Notes: generated from the letters alone by a model not told the origin. 64,000 bases of DNA from Kordiimonadaceae bacterium (GCA_024236295.1 JACKKT010000002.1:62001-126000); one strand, 5' to 3'. Counted from the stretch's first letter, positions 44,019-53,656 are shown. Program-made: numbers and translations.

Positions 44019-45404
44019 TTAATTATAGAAACTGGCTATAAACACAATTGCAATTGCACTTGGCACAAGATAGCGCACAATAAAATGCCAGTATTTATAA
44101 TATTTTGGGTTAGTGTTGTTGGTGAATTCCTCGCGCCGCATTTTTTCTGTTATCATCCAGCCGCCAAAAATGGATATTAATATTGACCCCAATGGCATCG
44201 CAAGATTGGCCGTCAGATATTCGACTGATCCGAATATGGTCAGATCTTTTAAGGAACTGATAAATGCCAGCGGTCTGATTTCCGACCAGATATTAAATGA
44301 AAAAACATTAAAAAGCCCGACCAGCCATGTCGCAATGCCAACGATCAGTGCACCAGCCACGCGGCTTACACCACGCTGGTCCTTAAACCAGGCCACCACC
44401 GGTTCAAACATGGATAGACCAGTACTGAGAGCCGCCAGCAATAGTAATGTGAAAAACAGAATTGCAAAAAAATCACCACCCGGCATTTGCCCGAAAGCAA
44501 CCGGAAGGGTCACAAACATAAGCCCTGGCCCCTGATCCGGCACAAGGCCATATTGAAAGACAATGGGAAAAATCATCAGTCCTGCCAAAAGGGCAACAAC
44601 TGTATCCATTCCGGCGATAACCAGACTTGAACGCGGAATTGAAACATTGTCCCCGATATAGGCCCCATAAACCAGCATTCCTGCGCCGCCTACGCTTAAG
44701 GTCAGAAGCGCCTGCCCTACGGCAAGCAGGATCACAGACATGTTAATTTTGCTGAAATCCGGGGTAAAAAGAAAATCAAATGCGGCGGCGGCATTGCCGT
44801 TAATAAGTGAATAAATTACCAGACAAAACTGTATGATAAATAAAGCCGGCATGATCATCTTCACCGCTTTTTCAATTCCCTTACGGATTCCTTTGCCGAC
44901 AATAAACATAATAAGTCCCATAAAGACCCCATGCCACATCGACATCCGCACCGGGTTTGCTTTGATATTGTCATAAAGCATTCCGGCGTTTGAAGCATTA
45001 ATACCGTCAAAACCGTCAGTTATGGCAAAGGAAAGAAAATCAAGAATCCAGCTGGCAACAACACTGAAAACAGTCAGTAAAAAATAAGCACTTAAAACCA
45101 GCAGCCAGCCAAGAGCTCCCCATTTCGGACTTAAACCTTCCTGCTTCGACACTTTTTCAAGACAGAGTATGGGATTGCACTGCCCACGCCGCCCGACCAT
45201 TATTGTGGCAATAAGGGCAGGAATGGAAATAACCAGAATGAATGCCAGATAAATGATTATAAAGGCCCCACCGCCATTTTCACCAACCAGATAGGGGAAG
45301 CGCCACAGGTTGCCTAGTCCGATCGCACTGCCCAGTGCCGCAAGGATAAAAGCAAATTGCGAGGACCAGTGTTCATTAGCTGAAACATTATCTGACATTT
45401 CCAT
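44019..45404 (-). CDS. Sodium:neurotransmitter symporter (NSS/SNF) family transporter
   Basis: A 461-residue LeuT-fold transporter. The first helix has GSAIGLGNLWRFPYLVGENG, the unwound sodium and substrate site. Eleven or so membrane segments follow, as in bacterial members. It should import an amino acid or amine with sodium. It is placed between two related amidohydrolases (5 bases after one, 33 before the other), which suggests that its substrate is what they process. The operon diverges from a MocR regulator. Confidence 0.93.
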   Translation of the reverse strand: MEMSDNVSANEHWSSQFAFILAALGSAIGLGNLWRFPYLVGENGGGAFIIIYLAFILVISIPALIATIMVGRRGQCNPILCLEKVSKQEGLSPKWGALGWLLVLSAYFLLTVFSVVASWILDFLSFAITDGFDGINASNAGMLYDNIKANPVRMSMWHGVFMGLIMFIVGKGIRKGIEKAVKMIMPALFIIQFCLVIYSLINGNAAAAFDFLFTPDFSKINMSVILLAVGQALLTLSVGGAGMLVYGAYIGDNVSIPRSSLVIAGMDTVVALLAGLMIFPIVFQYGLVPDQGPGLMFVTLPVAFGQMPGGDFFAILFFTLLLLAALSTGLSMFEPVVAWFKDQRGVSRVAGALIVGIATWLVGLFNVFSFNIWSEIRPLAFISSLKDLTIFGSVEYLTANLAMPLGSILISIFGGWMITEKMRREEFTNNTNPKYYKYWHFIVRYLVPSAIAIVFIASFYN

Positions 45405-45409
45405 TTCCC

Positions 45410-46396
45410 CTATAGTTTAAAGATACGCTGTGCATTTTCACTGCGAATTTTATGTTTTGTTTTTTCCGGCAGATTATTGACCCGACCAAGGCATCCGGCC
45501 ATGTCCCCAAGATTAAATGGGTAGTCGGATCCGTATAGAACATGATCTTCCCCGCCCACGTGTACACAAAGCTCAAGCGATTCTTGTGCATAAGTGACAC
45601 TGTCGTAATAAATATGCTTTAAATACTCACTTGGATGCTTGCTAATTTTAACTTTGGCCCGTGCAGTCGTATCAAATACCCGGTCAAACCGCCCTGCAAG
45701 ATACGGTAGTGTTGCGCCGGCATGGGAAGCGATTATTTTCAGGTTTGGATAACGGTCAAAAAAACCGTCAAAAATCATTTTTGATATACATAGTGTCGTA
45801 TCAATCATAAAACCGGTGGAAGCAATCAACGCGTAACGATCCAGCTCCATAAGTTCCGTCCCGATAGGAAACGTCGGGTGGACCAAGACGGGAAGATCCC
45901 GATCATCCAGCTCCTGCCATATAGGTGCAAAAAAGGGATCCGTTAGATGGCGCCCATTAATACTGCCATGGACAATCGCCGCAACAGCCCCCAAATCACA
46001 GGCCCGTTTTAATTCCTCCACCGCCAGCTCAGGATACTCCCAGGGCAAAACGGCCATCCAGCGGATATGTTCGGGAAAATCAATCTGCGCCTTGGCAAAT
46101 TCATTATTAGTCATAACGGCCGCTTCCAGGCTTTCATCACGGCTGCCCCACAAAACACCAGGCGGCGGCATTGAGACTACGGCCATATCCACACCCGCCT
46201 TTTCCATATTTTTTATGCGAAGCTCAAAATCAAAATGAGGTGGCTCCAGCACACAAAAGCTTGCCCCCTTGTAGCATACCGTCCATGGGCTATCCAGACC
46301 GACTTCAACCGTCAAATCGGGCCCCCCTTTCCTCATTAATAAATCCAGCCAGCCGGCCGTGTACATATGTGTATGAACATCTATTACTTTGCTCAT
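45410..46396 (-). CDS. Amidohydrolase family 2 (ACMSD-like) protein, copy B
   Basis: A 328-residue protein, paralogous to the gene at 43005-43985. Ligand motifs are VIDVHTHMYTAGW, PVLVHPTFPIG, KIIASHAGATLPYL and LYGSDYPFN. All metal positions of the ACMSD-like group are present, so it should be active. It is first in the minus-strand operon, reading away from the MocR gene across a 152-base region with paired operator-like repeats. Two divergent paralogues in one operon suggest successive or parallel steps on related compounds. Confidence 0.9.
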   Translation of the reverse strand: MSKVIDVHTHMYTAGWLDLLMRKGGPDLTVEVGLDSPWTVCYKGASFCVLEPPHFDFELRIKNMEKAGVDMAVVSMPPPGVLWGSRDESLEAAVMTNNEFAKAQIDFPEHIRWMAVLPWEYPELAVEELKRACDLGAVAAIVHGSINGRHLTDPFFAPIWQELDDRDLPVLVHPTFPIGTELMELDRYALIASTGFMIDTTLCISKMIFDGFFDRYPNLKIIASHAGATLPYLAGRFDRVFDTTARAKVKISKHPSEYLKHIYYDSVTYAQESLELCVHVGGEDHVLYGSDYPFNLGDMAGCLGRVNNLPEKTKHKIRSENAQRIFKL

Positions 46397-46430
46397 ATGT
46401 CCCCTTTTTATCTGAATTTTTATCTTCTAA

Positions 46431-46540
46431 AACTCTATACTTATTCACTAGACCAGTATAGAGTTAGAAAAACGATATTTTACCAGTACAGTTTTAATCA
46501 GTTTGAAACTGTACTGATATTTTCCATTAAAACTGTACTG
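46431..46540. promoter_or_regulatory. Operator-like array of repeats before the MocR gene
   Basis: Four parts are visible. AACTCTATACT (46431-46441) has an exact inverted partner AGTATAGAGTT (46455-46465). CAGTACAGTTT (46484-46494) has an exact inverted partner AAACTGTACTG (46506-46516). A further direct copy of AAACTGTACTG lies at 46530-46540, with 24 bases between starts. The array fills the divergent region between an amidohydrolase operon and the MocR gene. MocR/GabR-type regulators bind spaced repeats of this kind, so autoregulation and divergent control are likely. Confidence 0.7.
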
Positions 46541-46548
46541 TATTAGTG

Positions 46549-47967
46549 ATGACTAAAACTCTTTATAGCCAGATTGCCGCCAAAATCGCCGAGCAGATTG
46601 AAAATGAAGTTTACCTGCCCGGTGATAAATTACCGTCAATCAGAAAAGCCTGTCAGCAGTTTAAGGTAAGTGTGTCAACGATACAGCAGGCATATTCCCA
46701 ACTTGAAAATTTATATCTTGCCGAAGCACGGCCCCAGTCCGGTTATTATGTGTTGTCTCAGAATGAAAATCTGACTGAAGAACCGGAAATGACCAATACA
46801 GGTACACCAATTCCGGTTTCTGTAAATGACGGCATTTTCCAGGTGATCAAGGAAACGGAAAATTTTAAGTATAATTTTGGGGCGGCTTATCCACATCCAG
46901 ATTTTCTGCCTGTAACTCAACTTCAAAAAACAATCCGTAAAATTTCCAGACATCATTTAAAGGATGTATTGACGACAGGTTCATCAATTGATGTTAATTT
47001 ATTGCTCAGGCGCCAGCTGGCCCAGCGGATGACCTATGCAGGATGCCAGCTTTCAGCCAATGATATTGTCACAACAAGCGGCTGTAAGGATGCCCTTTCT
47101 TTGTGCCTGAATGCAGTGGCAAAAAAAGGGGATATAATTGCCATTGAATCGCCGGCCTTTCCAGGAATTCTTCAAACCATTGAAGCCCTGGAAATGAATG
47201 CGCTTGAAATCCCGACTCATCCGAAAGAAGGGATCAGCCTGGACGCATTAAAGCTTGCTCTTGAACAATGGCCGATCAAAGCGTGTGCATTGGTTCCTAC
47301 CTATAACAATCCGCTTGGATCATCCATGCCCGAGGACAACAGAAAGGCACTGGTTGAACTGCTTAAGATACATGAGATACCGCTGATTGAAGATGATCTG
47401 TTTGGTGATCTGGGAACATATGGCCGACGGGCAAATGCGCTTAAATCCTATGACCGGGACGGTCTGGTACTCTATTGTTCATCTGTATCAAAATCATTAG
47501 GCCCAGGGCTTAAGGTCGGCTGGATATCCCCGGGGCGGTATTTAAAAAAAATTCAAAAACTTAAATTTTTAAACAGCGTGACGGAATCAACTTTATCACA
47601 AATGATTGTCGCTGAATATTTTGCGACAGGAAATTATGACAAGCATATTCGACGTATCCGGAACATTTATGCCCAGAACAGAAAATTGATGGCCGCGTGC
47701 ATTGCTGAGCATTTTCCTAAAGGCACAACAATCTCAAATCCATCCGGCGGGTATATGCTATGGGTAGGGCTTCCTGCTGAATTTAATACATGGAAACTTT
47801 ATAATTTTGCAATTAAAGACAAAATTTCATTTTTGCCGGGCATTTTATTTTCACCGACAGGCAAATATAATAATTTTCTGCGTCTAAATACTGCCATCCC
47901 ATGGAACGGTGAAACTGAAAAAGCCATTATCAAGTTGGCAAAACTTTCAATACAAGCAATAGATTGA
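46549..47967 (+). CDS. MocR/GabR-type regulator (GntR HTH plus aminotransferase domain)
   Basis: A 472-residue chimeric regulator. An N-terminal GntR winged helix (LPGDKLPSIRKACQQFKVSV, then STIQQAYSQLE) occupies about residues 1-75. A fold-type I aminotransferase domain (about 115-470) follows. It contains TSGCKDALSLCLNAV, VPTYNNPLGSSMP, EDDLFGDLG and the PLP Lys in SSVSKSLGPGLKVGWI. Such proteins sense an amino compound through PLP. The ATG at 46549 is preferred to the adjacent GTG. It sits at the centre of a divergent catabolic locus and is followed by the arginine-deiminase-fold gene after 54 bases. Confidence 0.93.
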   Translation: MTKTLYSQIAAKIAEQIENEVYLPGDKLPSIRKACQQFKVSVSTIQQAYSQLENLYLAEARPQSGYYVLSQNENLTEEPEMTNTGTPIPVSVNDGIFQVIKETENFKYNFGAAYPHPDFLPVTQLQKTIRKISRHHLKDVLTTGSSIDVNLLLRRQLAQRMTYAGCQLSANDIVTTSGCKDALSLCLNAVAKKGDIIAIESPAFPGILQTIEALEMNALEIPTHPKEGISLDALKLALEQWPIKACALVPTYNNPLGSSMPEDNRKALVELLKIHEIPLIEDDLFGDLGTYGRRANALKSYDRDGLVLYCSSVSKSLGPGLKVGWISPGRYLKKIQKLKFLNSVTESTLSQMIVAEYFATGNYDKHIRRIRNIYAQNRKLMAACIAEHFPKGTTISNPSGGYMLWVGLPAEFNTWKLYNFAIKDKISFLPGILFSPTGKYNNFLRLNTAIPWNGETEKAIIKLAKLSIQAID

Positions 47968-48021
47968 CAGCGGCTATCAATTCCGCCTAACGTGCTAAAT
48001 AAAAAAGCCAGGAGTAATTTA

Positions 48022-48966
48022 ATGGGGAATATGTCATGGGGCGTAAAAAGCGCCCATGGAAACCTGAAAGCCGTTCTGATGCACCGACCCGGTGTTGAAA
48101 TTGACGTTGTTACCGAAGAAAATAAAAAAGTTTTTAATTTTGATGAACCCGTAAATCGCGAGATTTTCCAGTCGGAATATGACATTATGGTTGATCAGTT
48201 TAACAGCCATGGTGTTGATCCGGTTTTTCTGACCGATGTTCTTAAAGATGATGAAGACAGTATCAATTATATCAAGCACCGCCCGAATATGACCTATACC
48301 CGCGACCTTGCCGCCGTGTTTAAATCCGGCGCCGTCCTGATGGGTCCACATTTACTAGGCCGCTGGGGTGATCAGGATATAGTTGGCCGAGCCTTAAAAA
48401 AACTGGGTATTCCCATACTTGGCTCAATCGACTGCCCGTCCTTTCTTGAAGGGGGCGGTGTTACCATGATCGGTGAAGATACAGTTGTGGCCTCCATTTG
48501 TGACCGCGCCAATCAGTCTGGCACCCGGGATCTGCGTAATCTGGTGCTGGGTGAAAATGCCAAATATTTTCTGGAAGTGCCACTCCCGCCCGGACATATT
48601 CATATTGACGGACTTTATATGACACTGAATGATGATCTAGCAATATGTCACAGCCCGGCACTTAATATTCTGCCATGCAGGCTTTTTCAGTCTGGTGTGT
48701 CTGAACCACGTCATATCATGTTTAATGAATTCCTTGGTGAACGGGGTATTAATATCATTGAAATTAATGAAGAGGAAATGCGTGGTGGTCATCTTAATCT
48801 GGTGGTGACCCATCAGGGTAAAAAAGCAATCGGTTTTGAATGCGCCAGCCGCCTTTCAAAAGAAATGGCAAAATACGGGTGGGAGGTTTCAACATTTCCT
48901 TCAGACACATTGTTTAAAGGAAACGGCGGCGCCCACTGCATGACGATGCCAATGCATGTAACTTAA
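48022..48966 (+). CDS. Arginine deiminase / DDAH / amidinotransferase-fold enzyme
   Basis: A 314-residue guanidine-modifying-superfamily protein. MTYTRDLAAVF and FLEGGGVTMIGEDTV are the substrate-guanidine region. HIHIDGLYMTL supplies the catalytic His and Asp. GNGGAHCMTMP near the C-terminus supplies Cys306, the expected nucleophile. It could hydrolyse arginine, methylated arginine or another guanidino compound; the H-x-D arrangement is closer to arginine deiminases and amidinotransferases. The ATG at 48022 has AGGAG 7 bases upstream; a GTG at 47992 is less likely. An APC permease follows after 9 bases. Confidence 0.88.
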   Translation: MGNMSWGVKSAHGNLKAVLMHRPGVEIDVVTEENKKVFNFDEPVNREIFQSEYDIMVDQFNSHGVDPVFLTDVLKDDEDSINYIKHRPNMTYTRDLAAVFKSGAVLMGPHLLGRWGDQDIVGRALKKLGIPILGSIDCPSFLEGGGVTMIGEDTVVASICDRANQSGTRDLRNLVLGENAKYFLEVPLPPGHIHIDGLYMTLNDDLAICHSPALNILPCRLFQSGVSEPRHIMFNEFLGERGINIIEINEEEMRGGHLNLVVTHQGKKAIGFECASRLSKEMAKYGWEVSTFPSDTLFKGNGGAHCMTMPMHVT

Positions 48967-48975
48967 GGAGCCTGT

Positions 48976-50331
48976 ATGAGCCTGCAGAGAAAGCTTGGAT
49001 TTACAACGATATTTGCCATAGTCACCGGTAATATTATCGGCTCCGGATTATTTTTTACTCCCGGAGAGCTGGCCGCAGTTGCCGAAGCAGAGTGGCAGGT
49101 TTATTTCTTCTGGGCCCTTTGTGGTTTTATAGTTCTTTGTGGCGCCTTGACTTATGCCGAGCTTTCCATTCTTCTGCCCCGTCCCGGGGTCATGTATCAT
49201 TCGCTTAACGAAGCTTATGGCCCATTTGCCGGCTTTTTTCAGGGCTGGGTGCAGATCCTGATCAGCGGTCCCGGGTCAATTGCCGGCGCATCCATATTTT
49301 TTGGTGAACTGGCCAATCAGGTTCTCGGTATTGAAAATAATGAACTCAGACTTATGTGGGGAGTGCTGGCAATCACCTTTTTTGCTATTATTAACCTTCA
49401 GGGCATCTCAATGGGTGGTAAAACCCAGGTGATCATTACCACCGCCAAGCTGACCGGGATCATGGGACTAATTATCGGGGCCATATTTTTTGCTTCCCCC
49501 GTCGAATGGGTCAGTGAAACAGCAAAAGCAACAAAGGAAATTGACCTTTGGAGCACGATGCAGTTTATCGGCCTGGGCGTAGGTATCGTGCTTTTCACTT
49601 ATGACGGCTGGGCCGACGCGTCACATCTCGCAGGCGAAGTTAAAAACCCGGAAAAGAATTTACCGCTTGGGATTGGGATTGGTGTGATGGCTGTGATTGC
49701 CATATATCTTCTGATCAATTATGCCTTCTTAAGCGTAGTACCGCTTGATTTTATGCGGGATAATCCGACCATAGTAGCGACAACAGTGGCCGAAGCTGCT
49801 TTTGGCCCAATTGGTGCTAATGTCATTCAGGTTCTGATCTGGATTTCCATATTCGGAGCCATTGGCGGGCTGGTCATGTCTATTCCCCGGCTTTATTATG
49901 CCACCGTATCTGATTTTACAGAAGACGCCTCAAAAACATTCATGGGTCCGTTTTTTAAGGCACTTTCCTATCTTTCACCAAAAACATCCGTACCGTCAGG
50001 TTCAATCATTTATTCAGCAGTGATGGCGATTATCTTCCTGCTGTTTTTTGGGACCTTTGCCAAAATTGTCAATTTTCTGGTAGTGCCGCTTCAGTTTATC
50101 AATATCTGGATTGTATCGAGCATTTTTATCCTGCGTCCGCGCTTAAGCAAACCGGACGATTTTAAAATACCGCTTTATCCGCTTGTCCCTCTGATTTTCA
50201 TATTGACCATGTCAATCCTGATCATAAGCGCACTTATTTACAATACGGAACAAAGCCTTTATGGCATTGCCCTGTCCCTGACATCCATACCCGTATATCT
50301 TATTCTAAAGAACGCCAAATCAAAATCATGA
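48976..50331 (+). CDS. APC family amino acid permease
   Basis: A 451-residue, roughly 12-segment membrane protein of the amino acid-polyamine-organocation family. The first helix carries GNIIGSGLFFTPGEL, the unwound substrate-binding Gly motif. FTYDGWADASHLAGEVKNP and LGIGIGVMAVIAIYLLINYA are also family-typical. The substrate is likely an amino acid or derivative handled by the neighbouring enzymes. Its stop overlaps the BtpA-family start by 4 bases (ATGA). Confidence 0.92.
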   Translation: MSLQRKLGFTTIFAIVTGNIIGSGLFFTPGELAAVAEAEWQVYFFWALCGFIVLCGALTYAELSILLPRPGVMYHSLNEAYGPFAGFFQGWVQILISGPGSIAGASIFFGELANQVLGIENNELRLMWGVLAITFFAIINLQGISMGGKTQVIITTAKLTGIMGLIIGAIFFASPVEWVSETAKATKEIDLWSTMQFIGLGVGIVLFTYDGWADASHLAGEVKNPEKNLPLGIGIGVMAVIAIYLLINYAFLSVVPLDFMRDNPTIVATTVAEAAFGPIGANVIQVLIWISIFGAIGGLVMSIPRLYYATVSDFTEDASKTFMGPFFKALSYLSPKTSVPSGSIIYSAVMAIIFLLFFGTFAKIVNFLVVPLQFINIWIVSSIFILRPRLSKPDDFKIPLYPLVPLIFILTMSILIISALIYNTEQSLYGIALSLTSIPVYLILKNAKSKS

Positions 50332-51113
50332 CTAATTTCAAATTGCTTTTTAAAAATGATAAGCCAATCATCGCGATGATTCATTTACCGCCTTTGCCGG
50401 ATTATGAAGGCTCCCCCGGTATGGATGCCATTATTGAAAGCGCCCTGAATGATTTAACAATCCTTGAAAAATATGGCATTGACGGCGCGCTGATTGAAAA
50501 TGAATATGACAGACCCCACCGGGTTAAGGCAGAACCGCAGACAATCAAGGCTATGACCGAAGTGACAAAAGCCGTGGTCAAGGCCAGCAGAAATTGCGTG
50601 ATCGGGGTGGAAATACTTCTGAATGATGCCAAAGCTTCACTTGATGTGGCGAAGGAGGCAGGGGCTAGGTTTATTCGCACTGATTATTTTGTTGATCCCA
50701 TGTCCCGGCCCGAATATGGCGAATTTGATATTGATCCTGAAGTAGTTATCAAATACAGAAAATCCATTGGCGCTGAAAATATCCTGATCATGGCAGATAT
50801 ACAGGTTAAATATGCAAAAATGCTTATTCAACGCTCCATTGAACAGTCGGCAAAATTGGCCACAGACCATCATGCCGATGCCGTCGTGGTCAGCGGTGAT
50901 GCCACCGGTGACGCCCCGGTCATTAATGATCTGATCAATGCCGGCAAAGGCGCGGGTGTCCCCGTAATCATCGGCAGTGGCACCGATGCGGAAAATGCCG
51001 TTGAATTATTATCCCACTGCGACGGGGCCATTGTCGGCACCGCACTGATGCAGGATAAAATTGTCAATGCTGAGCGAGTAGAAAAATTGCTGAAAGCATT
51101 GGGAAGGCTTTAA
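50328..51113 (+). CDS. BtpA/SgcQ family TIM-barrel protein
   Basis: A 261-residue protein of the BtpA family (PF03437-type). PIIAMIHLPPLPDYEGSPGM is the diagnostic opening and ALIENEYDRPHR, ARFIRTDYFVDP, VVVSGDATGDAPV and GSGTDAENAVELL follow. Cyanobacterial BtpA is linked to photosystem I assembly, and SgcQ of Escherichia coli lies in a sugar operon. The reaction is not established for most members. It is placed between an amino acid permease and a sugar kinase, which suggests an enzymatic role on a phosphorylated or glycosylated intermediate. Confidence 0.88.
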   Translation: MTNFKLLFKNDKPIIAMIHLPPLPDYEGSPGMDAIIESALNDLTILEKYGIDGALIENEYDRPHRVKAEPQTIKAMTEVTKAVVKASRNCVIGVEILLNDAKASLDVAKEAGARFIRTDYFVDPMSRPEYGEFDIDPEVVIKYRKSIGAENILIMADIQVKYAKMLIQRSIEQSAKLATDHHADAVVVSGDATGDAPVINDLINAGKGAGVPVIIGSGTDAENAVELLSHCDGAIVGTALMQDKIVNAERVEKLLKALGRL

Positions 51114-51115
51114 AA

Positions 51116-51934
51116 ATGAAAATAGCATGCGTTGGTGATTGCGGGGTTGATCGCTACCTTCCCTCAAACAGACTGCTACCCGGCGGCATCACTGCAAATT
51201 TCACACGCCAGGCCCGCCGCTGCTTCAACCCGAATGATGAAATCAGCATCATTTCCATGGTTGGTGATGATGATCCTGAAGCCAGGCTTGCATTGTCAGC
51301 CGTTAATATAGACGGGATTAATTGTTATATCAGTTCACATCCCGGAATGACGCCGGTGCAATATATAGAGATTGGGGAAAGCGGGGAAAAAAATTTTACA
51401 CGATACAACCCCGGTATCCTTGAATATTTTGATCTGGACGACAGTCAACGACGCATTTTACACAAGGCCGATTTGGTGATGACACCGGTTTACTGGCAAA
51501 TCCATAATGTTTTTGAAAAGGTTCTTGCCTTGCCCATATCAGGCACACTGGCGGTTGATTTTTCCGACTTTTCAACCGATCCCGATTTTGACCTGCTGGA
51601 AAAAAACATCGAAAAAATTGATATTGCCTTCTTCGGACTTAATCATAATCAGACTGAAATGATCAGCCGCATAACCGCAATTGCAGAAAAAACGGAAAAG
51701 CTGATGGTTATTACGCTAAGCGATATGGGCAGTATCGCTATAAAAGGAAATAAAAAAATCAGCAAACCCGCTTTGCCCGTCGATCAGGTGGTCGATACCA
51801 CCGGCGCCGGGGATGCCTTTGCTGCCGGTTTTTTATCCAGCTATATGCATGATCAGAAAATTGATCTGGCCCTTGAAAAAGGTGCAATCATTGCCGCTGA
51901 AACTATTCAGCATGTCGGTTCGGTACCAACCTGA
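51116..51934 (+). CDS. PfkB family sugar kinase, FrlD-like
   Basis: A 272-residue ribokinase-fold kinase. It opens KIACVGDCGVDRYLP, has MVGDDDPEARL, and ends with the catalytic DTTGAGDAFAAGFLSSY anion-hole motif. The layout and the AVDFSDFS segment resemble FrlD, the fructoselysine-6-kinase of Escherichia coli, though orthology cannot be proven by eye. It starts 2 bases after the BtpA-family gene and ends the plus-strand operon. A role in phosphorylating a sugar-amine conjugate is inferred from resemblance and neighbours. Confidence 0.85.
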   Translation: MKIACVGDCGVDRYLPSNRLLPGGITANFTRQARRCFNPNDEISIISMVGDDDPEARLALSAVNIDGINCYISSHPGMTPVQYIEIGESGEKNFTRYNPGILEYFDLDDSQRRILHKADLVMTPVYWQIHNVFEKVLALPISGTLAVDFSDFSTDPDFDLLEKNIEKIDIAFFGLNHNQTEMISRITAIAEKTEKLMVITLSDMGSIAIKGNKKISKPALPVDQVVDTTGAGDAFAAGFLSSYMHDQKIDLALEKGAIIAAETIQHVGSVPT

Positions 51935-51937
51935 TTA

Positions 51938-53647
51938 TTAGTCCCGAAGCAGATAATATTCCATACCCGCAACCGTTTCGAGAAGGTCATATCTGCTTTT
52001 TATATACTGATATATTTTAAGTGAATTTTCCGTGTTATATTTATCATCCGGCGTATAGAATACCATGCGCGGCGCGTTGGTTTTAAGTGTCGCCATTACA
52101 TCATCAAACTGCTTTTCTGTATGAATGCCGAATGAGCTGTTAAAGAAACGAAACGGATTTTTCCGCCCCGTAATATAATAAATTTCAGCGTTTGACGGAA
52201 AAGCAAATATAGTTTCATTTTGACCGACATGCTTATCCACCAGATCAATGATATGATGGTAGGTTGTCGCTTCATTTTCCCTAAGCCAGAGACCCACATT
52301 CCCTTCAAAAAACACTTCTTTTTCGACCGTTCTTTCACCACGAAGGATTTGCGGGATAAAGCGGTTAGAGGACTGCCCTGCATGGAAATAAAGGGCAATT
52401 GTGCATATATAAAGGATTAAAAAAAGCATGCTGCTTCTTTTAATGACATTGCCTGACCCAATCATCCAGAATAGGGCACAGAGCGACAGCCCGACCGTAT
52501 AATATAAATAAATGAAAATCTGATAATGCACAGTGACCAGAGCATAAAAAACGGCAATCATTGGCAGTGCAGATAATGCCCGTTTATCCTGATTCCGGCC
52601 ACAAATTTTCAAAAAAGATACTATTCCCAAAACTGGGGTCACCAAAATCAGGAATATCCAGTAAAGATTATTCAGCAAAACCTCAAAAGAAGGCAGTTTG
52701 GTGATTGAAACCAAACTGAAAATCAGAAAATCCAGAAAACTTCTTTTCTGTATAAAGTTGAGTTCTGTCAGTGACAGCGCCGAAATCACAGTATCATTAT
52801 ACCAACTGCCAATTGAACCATGATAAAGATGGTATAATAGCAATGGGGCTGCCGCCAGAATGCCACCGACCAGCATATGGATAAGTATTTTAAGAAGCAT
52901 TTTATTATCAACCGACACACGAAATAAACCGTTTATCAGTAAAACCACAGGCCAAAGGCCAAATAATATTATGGCAGAAGCAGGCACTTTCATAAACAGG
53001 TAGCCGCAAAGGCCCAAAATCATGACTGCAAACAACAGTTTGGAAAGCACCGCACTTTTAAGAGAAATATTTTCCGCCTTCGAATAAAGGATATAGCACA
53101 CCGCCCCCATTGAGGTAATAACGCCGGAAAGCTGCCGAAAAAGAAACAGGGTAATAAGAATATAGCCGATGACCAGAAATTTATATTTGTAATTTTCCGG
53201 TATTTTCTGAAAAGCAACAATAGTCAGGATCGTCAGGAACAGTCCATACCAATTGGCCGTCGGGTTTAAATATTGGATAAATGAAAGTGATGAAAGTGCC
53301 AGTACACCGCATAATGCAACAATCGGGCCTCTTGGGGTAAGTAGCCAGAAAATCAGCGCCGCCTGTATAAGCCCCATAATAACAATGGGAATTCTCATGC
53401 TGACCATTTCATTTCCAAACAGGGAAAATGCCGCCGCATTCAAGAAATTGATATACCCGAAATGAACATCATGAATATCCAGATTTAGTATTTCACCGGA
53501 TAATATCCTATCCGCCACATGGGCATAGGCGCCGTCATCCGGGGGATACCAGTAATGATTATAAAAATGAAAAAGCACACTGAAGCTAAAAATCATGCCA
53601 ATGGCAAAATAAATATTCTGTTTTAATAGGGCTACCTTATTGTTCAT
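51938..53647 (-). CDS. GT-C type membrane glycosyltransferase (GT39/ArnT-like)
   Basis: A 569-residue protein with about a dozen membrane segments. The first periplasmic loop has the acidic pair in YPPDDGAYAHVADRIL, which is the usual catalytic/metal region in GT-C enzymes. A soluble C-terminal domain of about 130 residues ends the protein. It should transfer a sugar from a lipid-phosphate donor to an outward-facing acceptor. It is the last gene of a four-gene minus-strand cassette with a GT2 enzyme, a small flippase-like protein and a methyltransferase. Confidence 0.78.
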   Translation of the reverse strand: MNNKVALLKQNIYFAIGMIFSFSVLFHFYNHYWYPPDDGAYAHVADRILSGEILNLDIHDVHFGYINFLNAAAFSLFGNEMVSMRIPIVIMGLIQAALIFWLLTPRGPIVALCGVLALSSLSFIQYLNPTANWYGLFLTILTIVAFQKIPENYKYKFLVIGYILITLFLFRQLSGVITSMGAVCYILYSKAENISLKSAVLSKLLFAVMILGLCGYLFMKVPASAIILFGLWPVVLLINGLFRVSVDNKMLLKILIHMLVGGILAAAPLLLYHLYHGSIGSWYNDTVISALSLTELNFIQKRSFLDFLIFSLVSITKLPSFEVLLNNLYWIFLILVTPVLGIVSFLKICGRNQDKRALSALPMIAVFYALVTVHYQIFIYLYYTVGLSLCALFWMIGSGNVIKRSSMLFLILYICTIALYFHAGQSSNRFIPQILRGERTVEKEVFFEGNVGLWLRENEATTYHHIIDLVDKHVGQNETIFAFPSNAEIYYITGRKNPFRFFNSSFGIHTEKQFDDVMATLKTNAPRMVFYTPDDKYNTENSLKIYQYIKSRYDLLETVAGMEYYLLRD

Positions 53648-53656
53648 GATCAGTCT

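Noticed and set aside
47992..48021. GTG start giving the ADI-fold enzyme 10 more residues.
   Set aside because: AGGAG lies inside that extension, correctly spaced for the ATG at 48022.
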